From Pseudomonas sp. (lineage in GTDB: Bacteria; Pseudomonadota; Gammaproteobacteria; Pseudomonadales; Pseudomonadaceae), in the NCBI RefSeq assembly GCF_017744435.1, contig NZ_JAGIBG010000022.1:1-64000 (forward strand): a stretch of DNA of 64,000 bases, given 5' to 3'. Positions 16,806 to 24,968 of this stretch are shown here, piece after piece. The notes below the pieces were generated by a model, which saw only the letters and a program-made list of their open reading frames with translations, did not search any database and had not been told where the DNA came from. The position numbers and the translations under genes are program-made. The first letter of the stretch is position 1, and every line of letters begins with the position of its first letter.

Positions 16806-16863
16806 AGTGAATTCTTGTAGTTCTGAGCAGACAAGCCTAACAGAGATCCATACCCCTCTTCGT

Positions 16864-18141
16864 TCAGCGCTCGACGATCACCGTGACCCCTTGCCCACCC
16901 GCTGCGCAAATGGATATCAGGCCACGCCCTTTTCCGGCCTTGGCCAGCAATTTCGCCATATTGGCCAAGATCCGTCCGCCGGTAGCCGCGAACGGGTGGC
17001 CCGCCGCCAGCGAACTGCCCTTGACGTTGAGCTTGCTGCGGTCGATGGCCCCAAGCGGTGCATCCAGCCCCAGCCGCTCACGGCAATACTCGGCATCCTC
17101 CCAGGCCTTGAGGGTGCACAACACCTGCGCGGCAAAGGCTTCGTGGATTTCGTAGTAATCGAAGTCCTGCAAGGTCAGGCCATTGCGCGCCAACAGGCGT
17201 GGCACTGCGTACACGGGCGCCATCAGCAGCCCCTCGCGCCCGGTGACGAAATCCACCGCAGCGGTTTCGCCATCGACCAGGTAGGCCAGCACTGGCAGCC
17301 CCTGCTGCTGTGCCCATTGCTCGCTGCCGAGCAGCACCATGGAGGCGCCATCGGTGAGCGGCGTAGAGTTGCCCGGCGTCAGCGTGCCCAGGCCGCTGCG
17401 GTCGAATGACGGCTTGAGCCCGGCCAGTTGCTCCAGGGTCAGGTCCGTGCGCAGGTTGTTGTCACGGGTGAGGCCCAGGAAGGGCGTCAGCAGGTCGTTC
17501 TGCCAGCCCTCGCTGTACGAGGCCGCCAGTTGCTGATGGCTGTGCAGCGCCAGCGCGTCCTGCTCGGCGCGGCCAATCGCCCAGGTTTGCGCCATGCGCT
17601 CGCAATGCTCGCCCATCGACAGCCCGGTGCGGGGCTCGCCATTGCGCGGCAGTTCGGGTTTCAGGTGGCCTGGGCGCAACTGCAGGAACGGCTTGAGCCG
17701 CTCAGCCAAGCTCTTGCCGCGATGGGCCTGCAAGAGGATGCGTCGCAGCCCCTCGTTGACGCCGATGGGGGCATCGGACGTGGTGTCCACGCCACCGGCG
17801 ATGCCACATTCGATCTGCCCGAGGGCAATCTTGTTGGCCACCAGAAGCGCCGCTTCCAGGCCCGTGCCGCAGGCTTGCTGGATGTCGTAGGCCGGCGTCT
17901 GCGGCGACAGGCGCGAGCCGAGCACGCATTCGCGGGTCAGGCTCATGTCCCGCGAGTGCTTGAGCACCGCCCCAGCCACCACTTCGCCCAGGCACAGCCC
18001 GTGCAGACGATAGCGCTCGATCAAGCCTTCCAGGGCTGCGGTCAGCATCGCCTGGTTGCTGGCGCTGGCGTAGGCACCGTTTGAGCGTGCGAAGGGAATT
18101 CGGTTGCCGCCCAGGATCGCGACCCGGCGAGTTGAACCCAT
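16864..18141 (-). CDS. Acetyl-CoA acetyltransferase (thiolase), FadA2/FadI-like
   Basis: The 425-residue thiolase has the acyl-enzyme cysteine in QQACGTGLEA, the NEAF-like motif as EIHEAFAAQV, the active-site His in GHPFAATGGR and the second cysteine in CAAGGQG. It cleaves 3-ketoacyl-CoA or condenses two acyl-CoA units. The start at 18141 follows AGGAGGAAC; an upstream extension of 25 residues is rejected. It is divergent from fabG and maoC genes with 118 bp between. The same set of three enzymes in the same divergent order is known in mycobacteria (fadA2 / fabG4 / htdX), which suggests a shared pathway. Confidence 0.9.
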   Translation of the reverse strand: MGSTRRVAILGGNRIPFARSNGAYASASNQAMLTAALEGLIERYRLHGLCLGEVVAGAVLKHSRDMSLTRECVLGSRLSPQTPAYDIQQACGTGLEAALLVANKIALGQIECGIAGGVDTTSDAPIGVNEGLRRILLQAHRGKSLAERLKPFLQLRPGHLKPELPRNGEPRTGLSMGEHCERMAQTWAIGRAEQDALALHSHQQLAASYSEGWQNDLLTPFLGLTRDNNLRTDLTLEQLAGLKPSFDRSGLGTLTPGNSTPLTDGASMVLLGSEQWAQQQGLPVLAYLVDGETAAVDFVTGREGLLMAPVYAVPRLLARNGLTLQDFDYYEIHEAFAAQVLCTLKAWEDAEYCRERLGLDAPLGAIDRSKLNVKGSSLAAGHPFAATGGRILANMAKLLAKAGKGRGLISICAAGGQGVTVIVER

Positions 18142-18259
18142 GCGTTTGTTCCTCCTGAAACAATTTGATCCGTACAGCCTAGGTGTTTTTGCCGCATTCG
18201 AACGACCTTGCCACAAAGTTGGTCCACACTTGCAAGCTTGCCTTCAGGGAGACCCGCAC

Positions 18260-19612
18260 ATGAGCGATCGCTATCTCGGCTTTGCCAACTCCAACCTCGG
18301 GCGCCGCCTCGTCGATGCCGTGGGCCTGCCGCGCCCAGCGCCGCTGGAGCGCTGGCAGGCAGGCCGCCTGCGGCCGGTGGAGGGCGCGCTGGTGCTGGGT
18401 GGCGGGCCACTGGCGAACCAGGTCGAGGCCATCGCCCCGCGCCTGACCGAAGCGCTGTTCAGCTTCAATGGCGACGGCCTGCAGGCGCCCGCCTGGGTCG
18501 CCGGCCTGGGGCCGAAGCTCAAGGCCGTGGTGTTCGACGCCAGCCATCTGTCCGACAGCGACCAATTGAAGCAGCTGCGCGAGTTCTTCCAGCCCTTGCT
18601 GCGCAGCCTCGCCCCCTGTGCCCACGTGGTGATCCTGGGGCGTGCGCCGGAATCCCTCGACGACCCGCTGGCCAGCGTCGCCCAGCGCGCCCTGGAGGGT
18701 TTCAGCCGTTCGCTGGCCAAAGAGCTGCGCAACGGTGCCACCGCGCAGTTGTTGTATGTGGCAGCGGGCGCAGACGCTCAGCTCGAAGGCGCCTTGCGCT
18801 TCTTCCTGTCACCCAAGAGTGCCTTTGTTTCCGGCCAGGTCCTGCGCCTGCAGGCCTGCGCCACCCAGGTCGAAGACTGGACCCGCCCACTCGGTGGCCG
18901 TCGCGCCCTGGTCACAGGCGCCGCGCGCGGCATCGGCGCCGCCATCGCCGAAACGCTGGCGCGTGATGGCGCCGAAGTGATGCTGCTCGACGTGCCCCAG
19001 GCCCAGCAGGAGCTCGATGCCCTCGCCGCACGCCTCGGGGGCAAGGCCCTGGGCCTGGACATCTGCGCCAGCGATGCCGCCGCGAAACTGCTCGAAGCCC
19101 TGCCCGACGGCATCGACATCGTCGTGCACAACGCCGGCATCACCCGCGACAAGACCTTGGCCAACATGACCCCGGAATACTGGGATGCGGTACTGGCCGT
19201 CAACCTCAAGGCCCCGCAGGTGCTGACCCAGGCCCTGTATGAAGGCGGCGCTCTGGGCGACAACGCACGCATTACCCTGCTGGCGTCGGTCAGCGGCATT
19301 GCCGGCAACCGCGGCCAGGCCAACTATGCCGCGAGCAAGGCCGGCCTGATCGGCTTCGCCCAAGCCTGGGCGGCGAAGCTCGCCGAGCGCGGCGGCAGCA
19401 TCAATGCCGTGGCGCCCGGTTTTATCGAAACGCACATGACCGCCGCCATGCCCATCGGTCTGCGCGAGGCCGGGCGGCGCCTGAGCTCGCTGGGCCAGGG
19501 CGGGCGCCCACAGGATGTCGCCGAAGCCATCGCCTGGCTCAGCCAGCCGGGCTCCGGGGCGGTCAACGGCCAGGTGCTGCGCGTCTGCGGCCAGGCCCTG
19601 ATGGGGGCCTGA
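18260..19612 (+). CDS. High-molecular-weight 3-oxoacyl reductase, FabG4-like
   Basis: The 450-residue protein is nearly twice the size of ordinary FabG. The C-terminal half (about 210-450) is a complete SDR: GAARGIG cofactor loop, HNAGI, and the catalytic YAASK with Tyr356. The N-terminal half (about 1-200) is a degenerate Rossmann-like or flavodoxin-like domain, as in mycobacterial FabG4. FabG4-type enzymes reduce 3-oxoacyl-CoA or ACP with NADH. AGGGAG lies 8 bases before the ATG; the longer in-frame ORF overlaps the divergent promoter. The maoC gene starts 2 bp after its stop, so they are co-translated or tightly co-transcribed. Confidence 0.88.
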   Translation: MSDRYLGFANSNLGRRLVDAVGLPRPAPLERWQAGRLRPVEGALVLGGGPLANQVEAIAPRLTEALFSFNGDGLQAPAWVAGLGPKLKAVVFDASHLSDSDQLKQLREFFQPLLRSLAPCAHVVILGRAPESLDDPLASVAQRALEGFSRSLAKELRNGATAQLLYVAAGADAQLEGALRFFLSPKSAFVSGQVLRLQACATQVEDWTRPLGGRRALVTGAARGIGAAIAETLARDGAEVMLLDVPQAQQELDALAARLGGKALGLDICASDAAAKLLEALPDGIDIVVHNAGITRDKTLANMTPEYWDAVLAVNLKAPQVLTQALYEGGALGDNARITLLASVSGIAGNRGQANYAASKAGLIGFAQAWAAKLAERGGSINAVAPGFIETHMTAAMPIGLREAGRRLSSLGQGGRPQDVAEAIAWLSQPGSGAVNGQVLRVCGQALMGA

Positions 19613-19614
19613 CC

Positions 19615-20466
19615 ATGAGCCGCCAATGGCAAGACCTGCACAGCCCGGACTCACGCGCCAGCCTGTACCTGCGCGCCGCCAGCAAACGCAAGATCAGCGG
19701 CGCCAGCCTGCCCAAAGCCGGTCTGCGCAGTTTCATCCGCGTGGAGCCCGGCAATCTCGCCGCTTACCGTCGACTCTGCCACTTCACCGACGATGGCCGC
19801 TTGCCCGGCACCTACCCACACGTAATGGCCTTCACCCTGCAGTTGCAACTGCTGACCGCCCACGACTTCCCCTTCCCGTTGCTCGGGCTGGTGCACCTGC
19901 ACAACCGCATCGACGTGCTCCGCCCGCTGGGTGGCATCGACGGGCTGCGCTTTGCGGTCTACGCCGACAATCTGCAGGCGCATGCCAAGGGCGGCTCCTT
20001 CGACCTGGTCACCGAAGCCGAGGACGGCCTTGGCCTGCTCTGGCGTGAAACCAGCCGCATGCTGGTGCGAGGCCTGAAGCTGGAGGGTCCGTCGGAGGAT
20101 GGCGAGGAGACCGGGCCAGGCCCCCTGCCAGAGGTCACCCGCTGGTACGCCGACGGCGATATCGGCCGGCGCTACGCCAAGGTCTGCGGCGACTACAATC
20201 CGATTCACCTGAGTGCCATCAGCGCACGTCTGTTCGGCTTCCCCAAGGCCATTGCCCATGGCATGTGGAGCAATGCCATGGCGTTGGCGGCCTTGCGTAC
20301 GCACATGCCAAACAGTGGCTATCGCTTCGAGGTGGACTTCCGCAAGCCGGTGCGCTTGCCATCGGAGGTTGTCCTGAGTGCCAGCGAAGCAGGGCCGGCA
20401 GGTGAACTGCGGCTGGACGGGCATGCCGGGTTGCGGCACATGGTCGGGCGCTGGGCCGTGCTCTAG
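19615..20466 (+). CDS. MaoC-type (R)-3-hydroxyacyl dehydratase, HtdX-like
   Basis: The 283-residue protein is a double hot-dog dehydratase. The second half carries the hydratase-2 motif in CGDYNPIHLSAISARLFGF (about residues 190-208), with the catalytic Asp and His, followed by AIAHGMW. The first half is a degenerate hot-dog. It would interconvert 3-hydroxyacyl-CoA and trans-2-enoyl-CoA. Together with the FabG4-like reductase and the thiolase it gives a full keto-reduction, dehydration and thiolysis set. It is the last gene of the pair; a separate gene starts 70 bp later. Confidence 0.87.
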   Translation: MSRQWQDLHSPDSRASLYLRAASKRKISGASLPKAGLRSFIRVEPGNLAAYRRLCHFTDDGRLPGTYPHVMAFTLQLQLLTAHDFPFPLLGLVHLHNRIDVLRPLGGIDGLRFAVYADNLQAHAKGGSFDLVTEAEDGLGLLWRETSRMLVRGLKLEGPSEDGEETGPGPLPEVTRWYADGDIGRRYAKVCGDYNPIHLSAISARLFGFPKAIAHGMWSNAMALAALRTHMPNSGYRFEVDFRKPVRLPSEVVLSASEAGPAGELRLDGHAGLRHMVGRWAVL

Positions 20467-20536
20467 CGCCCTGATTGCTCTTGCTTTGCATCGGGCCTGC
20501 GCAGAAGCTATGCAGCATTAGGAGAGCCAGACCCCG

Positions 20537-20842
20537 ATGAACCTGCAAGAACTCACCCAACGCCTGCACCAGATCCGCGACAACAACGATTGGCGCGGCT
20601 TCCACAGCCCGAAGAACCTGGCCATGGCCGCCAGCGTCGAAATGGCCGAGCTGGTGGAAATTTTCCAGTGGCTGAGCGAAGACCAATCGCGCCAGCTGCC
20701 CGCCGATCAGCTGGCCCACGCCGGCCAGGAAGTCGGCGACGTGGTCCTTTACCTGTTGCTGCTGTGCAGCGAGCTGGGCCTGGACATGGAACAGGTGGTA
20801 CGAGCCAAGCTGGCCGACAGCGAGAGGCGTTTCGCGCCATGA
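20537..20842 (+). CDS. MazG-like nucleotide pyrophosphohydrolase (dCTPase type)
   Basis: The 101-residue all-alpha protein has the EXXE-12-EXXD metal motif: EMAELVE, then EVGDVVLYLLLL. The short length and the WRGFHSPKNLAMA start match the RS21-C6/DCTPP1 group, which hydrolyses dCTP and modified pyrimidine dNTPs, so it is probably a housecleaning enzyme in the cytoplasm. TTAGGAGAG precedes the ATG. Its stop overlaps the cmoM start (ATGA). Confidence 0.88.
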   Translation: MNLQELTQRLHQIRDNNDWRGFHSPKNLAMAASVEMAELVEIFQWLSEDQSRQLPADQLAHAGQEVGDVVLYLLLLCSELGLDMEQVVRAKLADSERRFAP

Positions 20843-21588
20843 ACGACCGTCACTTCGATGAGCTGGCCACACGCTTTGCCGAGAAAATCTACGGCGGCGC
20901 CAAGGGCGCGATCCGCCTGGCGGTGCTCCAGGCCGACCTGGCCGATGCCCTGCCCGATCGACCGCTGCGGGTGCTCGACATCGGTGCCGGCCTGGGTCAT
21001 ATGGCCTTGTGGCTGGCCCAGCGCGGGCACAATGTAACGCTGGCCGAACCCGCCGCACCGATGCTCGAGGGTGCCCGGGCGCGCTTCGCAGAAGCAGGGC
21101 AATCGGCAACCTTCATCCAGGCGCCCTGGCAAGAGCTGCTTGGCCAACTCACCGAGCCCTATGACCTGGTGCTGTGCCACGCCGTGCTGGAATGGCTGGC
21201 CGAACCGCAGAGCATCCTGCCGGTTCTGCATCAGCTGGCGGCCCCGGGTGGCTGGCTGTCGCTGGCGTTCTACAACCGCGACGCGCTGGTCTACCGCAAC
21301 TTGCTCAAAGGCCATTTCCGCAAGCTGCGCAGCAACCGCCTGGAAGGCGAAAAGCAGAGCCTGACCCCGCAAAAACCGCTTGATCCACGGGAACTCAAGG
21401 CGCAACTTGAAGTGATGTGGCAAGTCGAAAGCGAGAGTGGCGTGCGCGTCTTCCACGATTACATGCCCAAGGAATTCCAGGACAAGGCCGAGCTGCTCGA
21501 CCTGCTGGAAATGGAACTGGCCCACCGCCGTCACCCAAGCTTCGCCGGGCTCGGCCGCTACCTGCACTGGATGTGCCGCCCCCGCTGA
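20839..21588 (+). CDS. cmoM: tRNA 5-carboxymethoxyuridine methyltransferase CmoM
   Basis: The 249-residue class I SAM methyltransferase has motif I as VLDIGAGLGHMA and motif IV in LVLCHAVLEWL. It resembles CmoM (formerly SmtA), which methylates the carboxyl group of cmo5U34 in tRNA anticodons, allowing wobble reading. The C-terminal third, including FHDYMPKEFQ, is characteristic of the family. It overlaps the MazG-like gene by four bases (ATGA), a pairing that suggests a small housekeeping operon. The longer ORF in the same frame begins inside the neighbour and is rejected. Confidence 0.87.
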   Translation: MNDRHFDELATRFAEKIYGGAKGAIRLAVLQADLADALPDRPLRVLDIGAGLGHMALWLAQRGHNVTLAEPAAPMLEGARARFAEAGQSATFIQAPWQELLGQLTEPYDLVLCHAVLEWLAEPQSILPVLHQLAAPGGWLSLAFYNRDALVYRNLLKGHFRKLRSNRLEGEKQSLTPQKPLDPRELKAQLEVMWQVESESGVRVFHDYMPKEFQDKAELLDLLEMELAHRRHPSFAGLGRYLHWMCRPR

Positions 21589-21611
21589 CTGCGCCCCTCC
21601 GGGAGGGATAC

Positions 21612-22247
21612 ATGCCGTACCGTCTGTTGTGCCTGGCCCTGCTGCCGCTCACCCTGGCCGCCTGCCAGGCCAGCAACCCCTATGTGGCCAGCAGCCGCCC
21701 GCTGCCGCCAGCCCCCCCGCAAGCGGCCAGCACCTTCGACGCCAGCGCCTACCCGGCGGCGCCGCGCGACTACGGGCACTACCGCAGCTGGAGCTGGCGT
21801 GACGGCCAGCTGCCAAGCGGGAATGCCGACGCCGACCCTGCACAGATTGCCGACGCGGTCAGCGGCGCCCTCGACCAACACGGCCTGCGCCCTGCCCGGG
21901 GCAGCACCGGCGACCTGCTGGTGAGTGCCGACATGCGCCTGGAGCGGCGCCTGCGCCAGGTGCGTGACTATGACACTTACGACCCCTATTACGGCCCGTA
22001 CCCCTACGGCGGTGTCGGCTTCGGCGGCTACCGCAACGGTTACGGCGCCTACGGCAGCGTGCCGATCGTACGCACCTACGAAGTGGAGGTGATGGTGGTG
22101 CGCATCGACCTGTTCGATGCCCGCAATGGCCAGCCGGTGTGGAGCGCCAGCGCTGAAAGCGGCAGCGACAAAGGCTCGCCGCGCGATCGCGAGACCGCCC
22201 TGCGTGAATCGGTTCACAAGGCGCTCAGCGGCTATCCTCCCAGTTAA
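21612..22247 (+). CDS. DUF4136 lipoprotein, first of a tandem pair
   Basis: The 211-residue product has a lipoprotein signal with lipobox LAAC (Cys18) followed by Gln, compatible with outer membrane sorting. A DUF4136 domain follows, beginning near YGHYRSWSWRDG and ending LSGYPP. A Tyr/Gly/Pro-rich insert occupies about residues 120-150. GGGAGG is 8 bases before the ATG. DUF4136 proteins are periplasm-facing lipoproteins of unknown function. The next gene is a paralogue 19 bp downstream. Confidence 0.82.
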   Translation: MPYRLLCLALLPLTLAACQASNPYVASSRPLPPAPPQAASTFDASAYPAAPRDYGHYRSWSWRDGQLPSGNADADPAQIADAVSGALDQHGLRPARGSTGDLLVSADMRLERRLRQVRDYDTYDPYYGPYPYGGVGFGGYRNGYGAYGSVPIVRTYEVEVMVVRIDLFDARNGQPVWSASAESGSDKGSPRDRETALRESVHKALSGYPPS

Positions 22248-22266
22248 TGCCTAACGGAGATCCATC

Positions 22267-22836
22267 ATGTTGCGCCGCCTCGTTCTACTGTCATTCGCGC
22301 TGCTGCTCGCCGCCTGCTCGAGCAACAACGTTCAGCAGGATTTCGACGCCAGCCGCGATTTTGCCGCCTATCGCAGCTGGGCATGGCAGGAACCGGGCCT
22401 GCAATACCGCCCGGATGATCCACGCATCAAGAGCGACCTGACCGAGCAACGCATCCGCGCGGCAGTTGCCGACCAGCTCGACCAACGCGGCCTGCGCCCC
22501 GTCCAGGGCAATGCCAGGCCTGACGTCACCGTCCGCGCCTACCTGATCGTCGAACAACGCCAGCAACAGATCACCACCAACTATGGCGGCGCCTGGGGCG
22601 GCTACTGGAACGGTTACTGGGGCGGGCCGATGTACAACGAAACCCGCAGCGTCGACTACAAGGTGGCAACCATCCAGATCGACATGTTCGATGGCCATGA
22701 CGGCAAGCTGGTCTGGCGCGGCAGTGCCGAACAGATCATGAACAACTACCCGCCTAGCCCCGACGAGCGCAACAGCGCAATCCAGAAGACCGTTACCCAG
22801 GTGCTCGGCAACTACCCGCCGGGCCGGGTGAAATAG
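22267..22836 (+). CDS. DUF4136 lipoprotein, second of a tandem pair
   Basis: The 189-residue lipoprotein has lipobox LAAC (Cys17) and the same domain plan as its neighbour: FAAYRSWAWQEPG near the start, AAVADQLDQRGLRP in the middle, IQIDMFDGHDGKLVW and a C-terminal LGNYPPG. A Gly/Trp/Tyr-rich insert lies near residues 105-125. Shared order and motifs indicate gene duplication. Both genes are probably expressed together; a REP-like stem follows the stop. Confidence 0.83.
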   Translation: MLRRLVLLSFALLLAACSSNNVQQDFDASRDFAAYRSWAWQEPGLQYRPDDPRIKSDLTEQRIRAAVADQLDQRGLRPVQGNARPDVTVRAYLIVEQRQQQITTNYGGAWGGYWNGYWGGPMYNETRSVDYKVATIQIDMFDGHDGKLVWRGSAEQIMNNYPPSPDERNSAIQKTVTQVLGNYPPGRVK

Positions 22837-22846
22837 ACCAATCGCA

Positions 22847-22892
22847 GGGGGCCGCTCTGCGGCCCATCGCCGGCAAGCGCGGCTCCCACAAC
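22847..22892. repeat. Single REP-like element
   Basis: GGGCCGC-TCT-GCGGCCC (22849-22865) is followed by ATCGCCGGCAAGCGCGGCTC and CCACAA. It is a variant REP module without an inverted partner. Its stem directly after the lipoprotein stop may serve as a 3' end. Confidence 0.6.
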
Positions 22893-23001
22893 GACCTTTT
22901 TGCCACCCTGCCATGCCCGTTCGTCAGATCGCGTCTACCCTGTTTAGGAAACCTGACTGACCGGGTAGCAGTGTTCAACGAATGGGAAAGGCGGCCTGCC
23001 G

Positions 23002-23472
23002 ATGCAAAGCATTGTTCTCCTGATGTGGCTTGCCTTGTGCACTGAACAAGATATTCGCGAGCGCCAGATCGCCAACATGCTGACCCTGGGTTTCGCCGCT
23101 GGCGCCCTGGTCTGGCTGTTCGCCACTGGCCACACCTGGATCGGCGCCGATGCCAGTGACGCTGGCTGGGCCCTGGCCATCGTCATGCTGTTGACCCTGC
23201 CAGGCTACATGCTGGGCCGCTTCGGCGCCGACGACGTCAAGCTGATGGGCGCACTGGCCCTGGCGACCAGCCCGCAATACGTGCTCGGCACCTTCATCGG
23301 TGCGGGGGTCAGCGTGGTGCTGTGGCTGCTCAGCCGCAGGCGCCTGTGGACGCTGCTCAACCCCAAGGTGAAGAAGCGCCTGGCTACCCTGACAGAAGAA
23401 ATGGGCGACAAACAAGCCTTCGTCCCCTACGTACTGGCGGGCTTTCTGCTCACGGCTGTATGGATCCAATGA
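23002..23472 (+). CDS. Prepilin peptidase of the TadV/CpaA/FppA type
   Basis: The 156-residue membrane protein has about four hydrophobic helices and the two catalytic aspartates of A24 peptidases: EQDIRERQIANML near residue 16 and GADDVKLMGAL near residue 77. The short form lacks the methyltransferase domain of PilD, as in TadV, CpaA and P. aeruginosa FppA, which process Flp pilins. No flp, rcp or tad genes lie in the window. Next on the same strand is a PprB-like response regulator, the known regulator of the P. aeruginosa tad locus, so the pair may be a remnant or may act on distant genes. Confidence 0.85.
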   Translation: MQSIVLLMWLALCTEQDIRERQIANMLTLGFAAGALVWLFATGHTWIGADASDAGWALAIVMLLTLPGYMLGRFGADDVKLMGALALATSPQYVLGTFIGAGVSVVLWLLSRRRLWTLLNPKVKKRLATLTEEMGDKQAFVPYVLAGFLLTAVWIQ

Positions 23473-23493
23473 ACATCCCTGTGGTCCGATCAG

Positions 23494-23511
23494 TTGTACA
23501 TAACTTGTACA
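23494..23511 (+). promoter_or_regulatory. Direct TTGTACA repeat upstream of the PprB-like gene
   Basis: TTGTACA occurs at 23494-23500 and 23505-23511, 11 bp apart, so the same face of the helix carries both. Each contains the palindrome TGTACA. The second copy could double as a -35 (TTGTAC) to a weak TATTTT at 23529-23534. An operator for an unknown regulator or autoregulation is inference. Confidence 0.4.
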
Positions 23512-23591
23512 GAATCGCGAGGAGCGTCTATTTTTAAGCTGCCAGAGCGTCTGGCCCGGGAGCAGGGCCGCTTACGAACAGGGAGTTGATC

Positions 23592-24374
23592 GTGAACAAG
23601 TCATTCAGTGACGTGAAGGTTCTGGTCGTAGATGACCAGCCACTGATCGTCGAACAATTGTGTGAATTCCTCGAAATCCAAGGCCACCACTGTGTGGCGG
23701 CTCACTCCACCGAAGAAGCCATCAAACGTTTCGTAGCCGACGAAGCCATCGGTCTGGTGCTGTGCGACTTGCACATGCCCGAAGGCGATGGCATCGAGCT
23801 GGTCCGGGCGCTGAAAGACATTGCCGGGCGCCAGCGCATGTTCGAAGCGATCATGCTCACCGGGCGTGCCGACAAGCAGGACGTGATCCGCGCCCTGCGC
23901 GAAGGTTTCGCCGATTATTACCAGAAGCCCATGGACCTCGACGAACTGCTCGAAGGTGTGCGCCGTCAGGAGCAGGTGTTGCTGGAGCGCAAGGCCAACC
24001 TTCAGGACCTGGGCAACCTCAATCAGCGCCTGCAAGACCTGGCCGGCTCCATCGATGAACTCTATCAGGACCTGGAGAAAGCCCGCGGCCAGGGCGTCCA
24101 CCGCCGCGCCACCGATGTCGTTGAAGAAGTGGTTGAAGGTGAGCTGCCTGCGGCGTTCGAGAAACTGTCTCCGCGGCAACTGGAGGTCGCCCGGCTGGTG
24201 AGCAAGGGCAAGACCAACTACCAGATTGCCTGTGAACTGGGGATCACCGAGAACACAGTGAAACTGTATGTGTCGCAGGTATTGCGCCTGACCCACATGC
24301 ACAACCGCACCCAGTTGGCGTTGGCGTTGACGCCGAGTTCTTCACCGGTGCATCAGCGGTTCACCACCCATTAA
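23592..24374 (+). CDS. PprB-like LuxR-type two-component response regulator
   Basis: The 260-residue protein has an N-terminal receiver (VLVVDDQPLIVEQL, phospho-acceptor Asp59 in LCDLHMP, Lys in YYQKPMD), a coiled-coil linker (about 115-165) and a LuxR helix-turn-helix (LSPRQLEVARLVSKGKTNYQ) at about 190-245. It resembles P. aeruginosa PprB, which controls Flp pili, adhesion and biofilm dispersal genes. I use the GTG at 23592, 6 bases after AGGGAG; a TTG two codons earlier has no spacing. No histidine kinase gene is adjacent. The prepilin peptidase gene upstream supports the PprB link. Confidence 0.82.
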   Translation: MNKSFSDVKVLVVDDQPLIVEQLCEFLEIQGHHCVAAHSTEEAIKRFVADEAIGLVLCDLHMPEGDGIELVRALKDIAGRQRMFEAIMLTGRADKQDVIRALREGFADYYQKPMDLDELLEGVRRQEQVLLERKANLQDLGNLNQRLQDLAGSIDELYQDLEKARGQGVHRRATDVVEEVVEGELPAAFEKLSPRQLEVARLVSKGKTNYQIACELGITENTVKLYVSQVLRLTHMHNRTQLALALTPSSSPVHQRFTTH

Positions 24375-24392
24375 GTATCGCGCATTGGCCGC

Positions 24393-24968
24393 TCAGATCA
24401 GCAACGAGTAGTCACGCAGGGCGTTTGCCGTCATGGGTAAGCCCTGCCTGAGAATACATTCGACGAATTCGTCAGCAGTGAACCGTGATCGCTTGAGGCT
24501 ACGTCGCATATCCGCGGCTGCCTCAAGGACGCCAGCCTGATCCTGACTCCAAAGCTCCATAATGAATTCGTCCGGATGCAGGGCTATTACTGAGTAACCC
24601 TGAAGTACCGATGCAGGGAAGTCTCTCAGGTTGAATGTGACGATGACCTGCGCACTGCACGCGATCGCGGCTGCAAGTACATGAACATCATCAGGGTCCG
24701 GCAGCACCAACGATGCTCCAAGATGTTCATAACCCGATATCAAAGCGTCCGGAATCGCGGCCTCCATCAGCCCAGAGAGTCGGTCCAGTTGATCACGCGT
24801 CAGGTCCTTGCGATTGGTGAGCAGGTTGCGTTTCCACTCCTCATCAATTTCGCGTGTCCACCGGGCACGGTAGATGCCCTTTCCTCCAAGCCTCAGCAAC
24901 AAGTCGCGCAGCGGAGCCGGGTACAGCACGCAAGCATCACAGATGGCAGTGAATGCTGCTTCGCGCAT
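24393..24968 (-). CDS. PIN-domain toxin (putative RNase)
   Basis: The 191-residue protein has the acidic active-site residues of PIN nucleases: Asp11 in AICDACVLY, a Glu near 43-44 in EIDEEW, the DPDD cluster near 91-95 and Asp in TFNLRDFP. It is longer than classical VapC (about 130 residues), with a C-terminal extension of about 55 residues, as in the PIN_3 group. It overlaps the upstream antitoxin-like gene by four bases (ATGA), which is the toxin-antitoxin arrangement. It should cleave RNA when released. The actual target is unknown. Confidence 0.85.
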   Translation of the reverse strand: MREAAFTAICDACVLYPAPLRDLLLRLGGKGIYRARWTREIDEEWKRNLLTNRKDLTRDQLDRLSGLMEAAIPDALISGYEHLGASLVLPDPDDVHVLAAAIACSAQVIVTFNLRDFPASVLQGYSVIALHPDEFIMELWSQDQAGVLEAAADMRRSLKRSRFTADEFVECILRQGLPMTANALRDYSLLI

